From Butyricicoccus sp. (GTDB taxonomy: Bacteria; Bacillota; Clostridia; Oscillospirales; Butyricicoccaceae): a stretch of DNA of 57,631 nt. The stretch is from positions 1 to 57,631 of the forward strand of contig JAHHRO010000006.1 of assembly GCA_020025755.1 (NCBI GenBank). The letters are read 5' to 3'. Below, one piece after another: positions 1 to 6,095 of the stretch. The position numbers and the translations under genes were made by a program. Every line of letters begins with the position of its first letter. Position 1 is the first letter of the stretch. The notes below the pieces were generated by a model. That model made no database searches. It was not told the origin of the DNA and worked only from the letters and a program-made list of their open reading frames with translations.

Positions 1-96
1 CAATGGCGCGAGTCAGAGGAAAGATCCAAGGCACATATCCTTGCATCTTGTAAGCCGCTTCGCTCCAAACCAAAATGGCGAAAAGATTTTTTATCG

Positions 97-510
97 TCAC
101 AGGGTATCTTGTGGTGCTTGCGCTCGGGATTCTCGCAGCCAGCGGTAAAAGGTGGATACTGAGATATGCAGACGCTGGGCGGCTTCCTCTGCGGAAATCG
201 CATGGGATTCATACAGCCCACGAATCTTATCAAAACGCTTATCCGAGCATTTTTTGCTGGGGCGTCCGAGGTTGACCCCACGCCGCTGTGCTTCCTCTCT
301 GCCAGCTTGCTGGCGCGCATAGAGTTCGTTCTGTGCTTGGACGCTGACTTCGTTCAAGGTATCCTCCACAAGTGAGCAGATCAGTTCGCGCAGGGTTCCA
401 GAACCGGCCGGCCGGTCGAGTGTCTCAGGCGGTATATCCAGTGCGGCAAGTCTTGCACGCAGGATCGCGTCGATCTTGTCCGCAGACGGTCGCTTGTATT
501 TTGGTATCAT
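97..510 (-). CDS. Serine-recombinase-like protein lacking the catalytic domain
   Basis: A 137-residue protein. Its C-terminal half looks like the end of a resolvase/invertase: a basic stretch and a GVNLGRPSKK linker (about residues 75-85), then a helix-turn-helix with the typical ISAEEAAQRLHISVSTFYRW pattern (about 103-122). The usual N-terminal resolvase fold with the nucleophilic serine is absent; the first 60 residues are a different, mostly helical segment. It should bind DNA but cannot recombine it alone. It starts at ATG 510 on the minus strand, with a GGGGGAT-like Shine-Dalgarno just upstream. It could be a remnant of an invertase or a domesticated DNA-binding protein. The homology to the recombinase tail is clear; the function is unknown. 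Confidence 0.7.
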   Translation of the reverse strand: MIPKYKRPSADKIDAILRARLAALDIPPETLDRPAGSGTLRELICSLVEDTLNEVSVQAQNELYARQQAGREEAQRRGVNLGRPSKKCSDKRFDKIRGLYESHAISAEEAAQRLHISVSTFYRWLRESRAQAPQDTL

Positions 511-598
511 GATAGATCCCCCTTGTGCCTGATGATATAAAGTGTCATGAAATATATCTTATTTTATACCAAATGAGCGCAGGAGACAAGCGGTAAAA

Positions 599-1414
599 TC
601 AGTTATCCTTTGCGGCGGCAATCAAATAGCGGTAAACCTGTGGCTTGAATTGCTCATAAAGTCCAAGCTGGGTATACAGATCGCGATAGAATTCAAAAAG
701 TTCCAGCTTTGTGGTAACTGTGTGCCCCAATGAGAGGGCACTCGTCAGGCTCTTGTCGCGCTTGCGGTAATAATAGATGGGAGTTTGTAGGGCACAGAAT
801 GTACTTGCATAGCGAAAATATTCCAGATTGAACTGGAAATCCTCGCTCCAGTGCAGGGACTCATTACACCGGATACCATGCTGCATGATAAGGTCACGCC
901 GATATAATTTGTTCCACATGACACCATAATAGAAGCTGGCTGGTTCATCAAGCAGCTGGCGCGCGAATAAACGCTGATCCATGACACGGGTGGTCTGTAA
1001 AAAGCCATAGACTGTCGTTTTGTCTTCGGTAACACGGCAAAAGTGAGAGATCACAAGATCGACATTGGTTTCCTCGGCACGCTCGACAAGCAGGCGTGTT
1101 GCGTTGATATCCAACCAGTCGTCGCTGTCCAAAAATTGCAGGTATTTTCCGTGGGCGTGTTCGATGGCAAGGTTGCGCGTCGCAGAAACACCGCTGTTTT
1201 CCTTATCGATCACGCAGAAGCGTGGGTCGCGCTTGGCGTACATTTCACAGATGGTCAGGCTGGCATCACTGCTGCCATCGTTGACCAGAAGGACTTCGAG
1301 GTTTTGGTAGCGTTGTCGGCGTACGCTTTCGATACAGGTCGCAAGGTCGGGAGCCGTATTGTATACTGGTATGATGATGCTGACCAGTGGGGTTGATTCG
1401 TTCAGAATAGACAT
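599..1414 (-). CDS. Glycosyltransferase family 2
   Basis: A 271-residue GT-A type glycosyltransferase. The N-terminal nucleotide-sugar domain begins with VSIIIPVYN (about residues 11-19), followed by NDGSSD (45-50), the SGVSATRN acceptor/donor loop and the FLDSDDWLD motif (about 93-101) that holds the metal-binding DxD. The C-terminal part is typical of capsule or teichoic-acid type transferases of the EpsJ/CpsJ kind. It probably adds a sugar to a surface polysaccharide at the cytoplasmic face; donor and acceptor cannot be read from the sequence. The AAGGAG Shine-Dalgarno directly abuts the ATG, so initiation efficiency or the exact start is uncertain. No other polysaccharide genes flank it. 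Confidence 0.85.
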   Translation of the reverse strand: MSILNESTPLVSIIIPVYNTAPDLATCIESVRRQRYQNLEVLLVNDGSSDASLTICEMYAKRDPRFCVIDKENSGVSATRNLAIEHAHGKYLQFLDSDDWLDINATRLLVERAEETNVDLVISHFCRVTEDKTTVYGFLQTTRVMDQRLFARQLLDEPASFYYGVMWNKLYRRDLIMQHGIRCNESLHWSEDFQFNLEYFRYASTFCALQTPIYYYRKRDKSLTSALSLGHTVTTKLELFEFYRDLYTQLGLYEQFKPQVYRYLIAAAKDN

Positions 1415-1472
1415 CTCCTTCTATATTTGGGGTATCCTCTCTTTTAGTATATCATAGATCGGTGTCATAAAA

Positions 1473-1502
1473 AACGAGATCGCAGCAAATTGCGGTCTTT
1501 TT
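1473..1502 (+). terminator. Terminator-like hairpin upstream of HPr
   Basis: GATCGCA and TTGCGGTC form a short stem (with a G-T pair) around a small loop, followed by TTTTTG. On the plus strand it would stop transcripts entering the HPr leader region. No plus-strand gene precedes it closely, so it could be an attenuator or fortuitous. Confidence 0.35.
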
Positions 1503-1695
1503 GCGCAAAAGGAGGGGATAGGCTTTGCGGCAAACCGTAAGATGTGGGATGGATCTCATCCCGGACCCCCTAAGTGGAAGGGTTGGTAAAATATTGATAG
1601 GTGTTTATTTTGGTGCATTTTGAGTGTTTTTTGCAGAAATATTTTTATGAGAACAGATAAAATGAAAAATATTGTGAAAAAATACACAATCGGGA

Positions 1696-1724
1696 TTGAC
1701 GGAATCTTTATTAGATATTAAAAT
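1696..1724 (+). promoter_or_regulatory. Sigma-A promoter of HPr gene
   Basis: TTGACG (1696-1701), a 17-bp spacer and TAAAAT (1719-1724), preceded by A/T-rich DNA like an UP element. Transcription would start near 1731, leaving a leader of about 40 bases before the HPr start. Confidence 0.7.
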
Positions 1725-1773
1725 AAGTATATAGACCGATTAGTGAATACCACGAAAGAGAGGAAATTTGGCT

Positions 1774-2031
1774 ATGAAGGAATTTAACTACACGATTCAG
1801 GATGCTCTGGGTATCCATGCACGTCCGGCTGGTCAGCTGGTCAAGGTTGTAAAGGAGTTTTCCAGCAAGGTTATGATCGAGAAGGCTGGTAAGTCTGTGG
1901 ATGCAACCCGTCTGATGAGCCTCATGGGTCTCGGCGTAAAGCAGGGCGATGCAGTTCGCGTAACCGTAGAAGGTGCTGACGAGGCTGATGCATGCGCAGC
2001 AGTTCAGAAGTTCTTCACAGAGAACCTGTAA
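1774..2031 (+). CDS. ptsH: Phosphocarrier protein HPr
   Basis: An 85-residue HPr of the phosphoenolpyruvate:sugar phosphotransferase system (PTS). The active-site phosphohistidine lies in GIHARPAG at His15, which is exactly canonical when translation starts at ATG 1774; a TTG two codons upstream (1768) is possible but would shift the numbering. Ungapped alignment with Bacillus HPr from memory places K40-S41-V42-D43-A44-T45-R46 opposite the regulatory loop, so the usual Ser46 phosphorylated by HprK is Arg, with Thr45 beside it. An intact hprK lies at 46.1-47.0 kb. The gene is monocistronic with its own promoter and a strong terminator; ptsI is not adjacent. Confidence 0.95.
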   Translation: MKEFNYTIQDALGIHARPAGQLVKVVKEFSSKVMIEKAGKSVDATRLMSLMGLGVKQGDAVRVTVEGADEADACAAVQKFFTENL

Positions 2032-2047
2032 GTTGTATGGAATATCG

Positions 2048-2077
2048 AAAGAGCAGCCGTTGGCTGCTCTTTTTTTA
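2048..2077 (+). terminator. Rho-independent terminator of HPr gene
   Basis: AAAGAGCAGCC and GGCTGCTCTTT form an 11-bp stem around GTT, followed by a run of T. Confidence 0.92.
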
Positions 2078-2219
2078 TGAAGCGGTCGAAGAACTTTGAC
2101 AGCCTTTCTAGGGGGATCTGGTCTTCCCGTTTCATGCCCGATGGTGTGGTTCAAATCATATGTCCGTTTATCTTGTAAATGAAAATCCCCAGTTGTATGA
2201 GATAAAAGTACATTCCACC

Positions 2220-2248
2220 TTGACAGGATTGCATCAAAACGGTATACT
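2220..2248 (+). promoter_or_regulatory. Promoter of tetR-like gene
   Basis: TTGACA (2220-2225), 17 bp and TATACT (2243-2248). The expected start near 2255 lies inside the longest possible reading frame, which supports the downstream ATG at 2301 as the real start of the regulator. Confidence 0.75.
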
Positions 2249-2261
2249 GAATTTATCAATA

Positions 2262-2281
2262 TTTTGGCTAAATGACCAAAA
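2262..2281. promoter_or_regulatory. Candidate operator dyad
   Basis: A perfect inverted repeat TTTTGG-N8-CCAAAA just downstream of the predicted transcription start and upstream of the TetR start codon. Its position suits autorepression by the TetR-type protein; binding is inferred, not shown. Confidence 0.45.
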
Positions 2282-2300
2282 CCGTTCGGGAGAGAAAAAC

Positions 2301-2894
2301 ATGCAAGAAAATAAAAATCTGCGAGAGGAGAATACCGAGGAGCGTATTCTGGATGCGGCGTTCGATGTGGTCTATGAAAAGACCATCAGCGGAACACGCA
2401 TGGCTCTGATCGCAGAACGTGCAGGGATGTTTCAATCCAACATTCACTATTATTATAAATCAAAACATGAGCTCATGATGGCTGTGCACAAAAAAGTGCT
2501 CGATCGCTGTGCGGAGTTACAGGAGGAATTGCTTTCCACCTGTGGAACCGATCTCAAGGAACGCATCGGTGTCTTTTGGGGACAGAAACGGGAGTTCATT
2601 GTAAACGAGCAGCGGTATGATTTTGCAGAAATTGATTTTTGGGTGCAATCCCGTGTGGATGCGCAGGTAAAGGAAGTATTTGTACAGTCATTCGTGGTAT
2701 GGCGTGCTAAGATTGAAAAAATGCTCAAAGAATTTAATGTCCCAGACGAGCGGGCGGCAATGCTGGCAGTCGTTATGACTTCTATGATGGAGGGTGCATC
2801 CATCCAGTATCTGGTCGATCCGGGCGCGTTCGACATTGATGCCTATTTCGATTATTGCACACAGATGGTCATTCGAGAGATTCGAAACGGCTGA
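2301..2894 (+). CDS. TetR/AcrR family transcriptional regulator
   Basis: A 197-residue protein with an N-terminal TetR helix-turn-helix: EERILDAAFDVVYEK..GTRMALIAERAGM..SNIHYYYKSKHELMMAV (about residues 14-61). The rest is the helical ligand-binding and dimerisation domain. ATG 2301 is chosen because GGGAGAG precedes it and the promoter lies inside the longer frame. It stands just upstream of, and in the same direction as, the ssnA-ygfK-hydroxylase cluster, with a terminator between. It is a plausible regulator of that cluster and of itself; the inducer is unknown. Confidence 0.85.
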   Translation: MQENKNLREENTEERILDAAFDVVYEKTISGTRMALIAERAGMFQSNIHYYYKSKHELMMAVHKKVLDRCAELQEELLSTCGTDLKERIGVFWGQKREFIVNEQRYDFAEIDFWVQSRVDAQVKEVFVQSFVVWRAKIEKMLKEFNVPDERAAMLAVVMTSMMEGASIQYLVDPGAFDIDAYFDYCTQMVIREIRNG

Positions 2895-2900
2895 TTTTTG

Positions 2901-2936
2901 AAGGACGTAAGCCCGGAGGGGCTTGTGTCCTTTTTT
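2901..2936 (+). terminator. Terminator after tetR-like gene
   Basis: AAGGAC..AAGCCC pairs with GGGCTT..GTCCTT around a short loop and runs into TTTTTT. Confidence 0.85.
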
Positions 2937-3002
2937 GTTTGTGTAGAAAGCACTAAGAATATCGGAACGGTTTTATGCAAAATGTAGAGAGAAGGGGTTG
3001 CC

Positions 3003-4337
3003 ATGAAGATGATTTTGAAAAATGGGACAATCATAACACGAGATCCACAGAATCCTATGGTCGAGGATGGTGCAGTTCTGTTTGAGGATGGTGTCATTTT
3101 GGAAGTTGGAAAGACCGATGCACTCTGCAGAACGTATCCAGATGCGGTGTACATTGATGCCAAGGGCGGCATTGTTTTGCCTGGCTTTATCAATGCGCAT
3201 CATCATATTTATTCGGCGTTTGCAAGAGGGCTTGCCATGCCGGGAGAGCCTCCGCACGATTTTCCGGCTGTGCTTGAAAAGATCTGGTGGAATATCGATC
3301 GGCATTTGATGCGGCCCATGACACGGGCTTGTGCATACATGACGCTCATTGAAAGCATTCGTTCGGGTGTGACCACGGTATTCGATCATCATGCATCGTT
3401 TGGCGATATCCCAAACAGTCTTGATGAGATCGCACAGGTGGCAACCGATCTCGGGATTCGTGCCTGCCTGTGCTATGAGATCTCTGACCGTGACGGCGCG
3501 GAAAAGGCGCGGCAGAGCGTGCTGGAAAATGAGCGATTTGAAAATTTCTGTAAGCAGGATACAAGCAGATTGCTTGCATCAATGTGCGGCATGCACGCGT
3601 CGTTTACCATCTCGGAAGAAACGATGGAGTTTGCGCGCACGCATACACAGGCAGGCTTCCATATCCATGTATGTGAGGGCGCGTATGATCGCGACCATTG
3701 CAGTGCGACCTATCACGAGACCGTCATCGAACGCCTGTCACGGCATGGAATTTTGGGGGAACAAACCATCTGCGGGCACTGTGTCTATTTGACTGACCGC
3801 GATCGCCAGATCCTTGCGGAGACAGGAACTGCGGTTGTGCACAATCCGCAGTCCAATATGGGCAATGCCGTTGGCGTGACAGATGTGCGCAAGCTCATAG
3901 AGAGCGGTATCTTAGTTGGTATGGGTACAGACGGTTTTACATCGGACATTCTGGAATCGGTCAAAACAGCGAATGTACTCATCAAACATATGAATCAGGA
4001 TCCGTCCGTCGGATTTTGTGAGGTCATGGATATGACCTTTGTAAACAATGCAAAGCTGGCAGATCGTCATTTTGGGGATACCTGCGGCGTGATTCGTGCA
4101 GGGGCGCGTGCTGACCTGATCGTTTCTGATTATCGTCCCATGACGCCCCTGACAGCAGAGAACATCAATGGACATATCACATTCGGGATGAATGGGCGCA
4201 ATATTATAACGACCATTTGCGGCGGACGTGTGCTGATGCAGGATCGTGTCCTTGTAGGGATAGATGAAGAAAAGATCGCATATATGTGCAGAGAACAAGC
4301 CGATGCGTTGTGGAAGGCGTTGGGGGTCGATCCATAA
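3003..4337 (+). CDS. ssnA: SsnA-type amidohydrolase
   Basis: A 444-residue amidohydrolase of the SsnA family, related to chlorohydrolases and guanine deaminases. Metal-ligand motifs are visible: NAHHHIYSAF (about residue 64), HIHVCEG (about 221), GHCVYLTD (about 258) and GTDGF (about 310). Family members deaminate or hydrolyse purine-like or N-heterocyclic compounds in the cytoplasm and are known companions of ygfK and selenium-dependent molybdenum hydroxylases. The gene starts at ATG 3003 behind an AGAAGGGGTTGCC ribosome site and precedes ygfK by 45 bases in the same direction, so an operon is likely. The exact substrate is not established; aminohydrolysis of a purine breakdown product is the best inference. 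Confidence 0.85.
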   Translation: MKMILKNGTIITRDPQNPMVEDGAVLFEDGVILEVGKTDALCRTYPDAVYIDAKGGIVLPGFINAHHHIYSAFARGLAMPGEPPHDFPAVLEKIWWNIDRHLMRPMTRACAYMTLIESIRSGVTTVFDHHASFGDIPNSLDEIAQVATDLGIRACLCYEISDRDGAEKARQSVLENERFENFCKQDTSRLLASMCGMHASFTISEETMEFARTHTQAGFHIHVCEGAYDRDHCSATYHETVIERLSRHGILGEQTICGHCVYLTDRDRQILAETGTAVVHNPQSNMGNAVGVTDVRKLIESGILVGMGTDGFTSDILESVKTANVLIKHMNQDPSVGFCEVMDMTFVNNAKLADRHFGDTCGVIRAGARADLIVSDYRPMTPLTAENINGHITFGMNGRNIITTICGGRVLMQDRVLVGIDEEKIAYMCREQADALWKALGVDP

Positions 4338-4382
4338 TTTCCGCAACGATCATAGAGAAGATTGAGAATGGAGAGATTTTAG

Positions 4383-6005
4383 ATGAGTGACAAGATGAGA
4401 ACAATTCCATTTGACGAACTGGTAGAGCGTTCCCTGCGTGACATGCGCCAAACGCACAGCCTGTTTCATGTTCCGGCTGCCAAGCAGGTACCTGATTTGA
4501 ACCTGCAGTTTGCAGGCCGTCCGCTGTCCTGTCCGGTGGGGCCAGCCGCTGGACCGCATACCCAGCTGGCACAAAATCTGATTGCCGGATTCGGCGCAGG
4601 GGCACGCTTGTTTGAACTCAAAACCGTACAGATCCTACAGGGGGAACAGCTGGGCATCCAAAAACCCTGTATTTGGACGGGGGACGAGGCGTATAACATT
4701 GAGTGGAGTACCGAACTGCCCATTGAGGAGGCACGCGATGAATATATCCGCGCCTATCTTGTGAACCATCTGCTGGCAAAGGAATTCGATCTGGATGGGA
4801 AGTTCCAGTTTCATGCAAGTGTAGGTTACAATCTGGAGGGCATCCAAAGTCCTGTGGTGGATGACTTTCTGAATGCCATGCTGGACGCTTCCAAGACCGA
4901 TTGCTGGAAGTCTTCCATCGCATGGACGTTGGAGCACTTGGAGATGTTCACCAAGGTCGATGCAGATTTCGTGAGATCCATCAGCCCCTGCATTTCCAAT
5001 ACGGTCACGCTTTCCACCATGCATGGATGCCCAGCGGATGAGATCGAGCGCATTGCGGTCTACTTGCTGACGCAAAAAGGATTCCATACATACATCAAGT
5101 GCAATCCGACCCTCATTGGATATGAACGGGTCAAGGAGCTGCTGGATACGCTCGGTTATGGGTATATCACATTTGATACTACGCATTTTGACCATGACCT
5201 CAAGCTGGAAGATGCACTGGCGATGCTGCGCCGTCTGTGTGCGCGTGCGGCAGAGTGTGGTCATGTATTTGGCGTAAAACTCACCAATACATTCCCTGTA
5301 CAGATCCGCAATCAGGAACTTGCAGGCGATGCCATGTATATGTCTGGCAAGCCGTTGTTCCCGCTCGCGATCCATGTTGCGCGTATCTTAAGTGAGGCAT
5401 TTGAGGGACATCTGCCGATCTCCTTCTCGGGCGGTATTGATTCGCACAATATCACAGAGGTGCTCTCCTGCGGCATTGCACCGGTTACCGTGGCAACGGT
5501 TTTGCTCAAGGCAGGAGGGTATCGCAATCTGACCCGATTGGCAGGGCTTGCACCGGAGACCATTCCGGCACAAGTGGATACAAACCGCCTTGCGGCATTG
5601 TGCGATTCCATTATACAGGATGCACACTATCGGAAGAAGGCAGACCGTCCGCGTCCGGAGCGGCCGGGAACATTCCCAGAGGCGTGCTTCCGATGCAAAA
5701 ACTGCGTGGATGTCTGCCCGAACCGTGCCAACTACCCGATCCCGGAGCTAAAACTCGCGATCCATATCGATGCGTATTGCAATGAGTGCGGCAACTGTGC
5801 TTGCCTGTGTCCGATCGGTATTCTGCCATATAAGGATAAGTTTACGTTGTTCTCATGTGAGGAGGACTTTGAAAATTCAGAAAATGACGGATTCCTGCGC
5901 CACGAGAAATATCGCTGGCATGGACAGGCGGGTACGGACTTTACCGCTTTGCCGAAAGAATTGCAGCAGGCGATCGACAAGCTTCTGGCAGATGATTTCG
6001 CATGA
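4383..6005 (+). CDS. ygfK: YgfK-like oxidoreductase subunit lacking the central FAD/NAD(P)H module
   Basis: A 540-residue protein matching both ends of YgfK. Residues 1 to about 415 match its N-terminal dihydroorotate-dehydrogenase-like barrel (CPVGPAAGPHTQLAQN, FELKTVQIL, SVGYNLEGI, LSTMHGCP, YMSGKPLFPL, ISFSGG). The C-terminal 110 residues match its ferredoxin end, with two 4Fe-4S motifs at C435/C438/C441/C445 and C466/C469/C472/C476. E. coli YgfK is about 1030 residues long; the GltD-like flavin/NAD(P)H domain normally between these parts is missing, with no frameshift. What remains has the layout of PreA, the FMN/4Fe-4S subunit of dihydropyrimidine dehydrogenase, which needs a separate PreT-like partner. 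It probably moves electrons to or from the hydroxylase encoded next. Confidence 0.85.
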   Translation: MSDKMRTIPFDELVERSLRDMRQTHSLFHVPAAKQVPDLNLQFAGRPLSCPVGPAAGPHTQLAQNLIAGFGAGARLFELKTVQILQGEQLGIQKPCIWTGDEAYNIEWSTELPIEEARDEYIRAYLVNHLLAKEFDLDGKFQFHASVGYNLEGIQSPVVDDFLNAMLDASKTDCWKSSIAWTLEHLEMFTKVDADFVRSISPCISNTVTLSTMHGCPADEIERIAVYLLTQKGFHTYIKCNPTLIGYERVKELLDTLGYGYITFDTTHFDHDLKLEDALAMLRRLCARAAECGHVFGVKLTNTFPVQIRNQELAGDAMYMSGKPLFPLAIHVARILSEAFEGHLPISFSGGIDSHNITEVLSCGIAPVTVATVLLKAGGYRNLTRLAGLAPETIPAQVDTNRLAALCDSIIQDAHYRKKADRPRPERPGTFPEACFRCKNCVDVCPNRANYPIPELKLAIHIDAYCNECGNCACLCPIGILPYKDKFTLFSCEEDFENSENDGFLRHEKYRWHGQAGTDFTALPKELQQAIDKLLADDFA

Positions 6006-6095
6006 TCCCTTGCATCTGAAAGGACAGATGCCAAAATATCGCATGGATGTGTAGAAGGTTTACACCGTATGTAAGAAAGCAATGGGGTGAGCAGT

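Larger units (their letters stand above)
1415..1767. other. Intergenic region between glycosyltransferase and HPr
   Basis: About 350 bases without a gene. It holds the terminator-like hairpin at 1473-1502, a run of hairpins at 1513-1571 (AGGGG/CCCCT closing stem; CTTTGCGG-CAAA-CCGTAAG; GGGATG-GATCT-CATCCC) and then an AT-rich stretch leading into the HPr promoter. No open reading frame with a ribosome site is seen. Confidence 0.5.

Noticed and set aside
1768..1773. TTG as start of HPr
   Set aside because: ATG 1774 gives the canonical His15 numbering and a better ribosome-site distance.
4383..6005. ygfK as a frameshifted pseudogene
   Set aside because: Both remaining domains are in one continuous frame with all cluster cysteines, so a clean domain loss fits better than decay.
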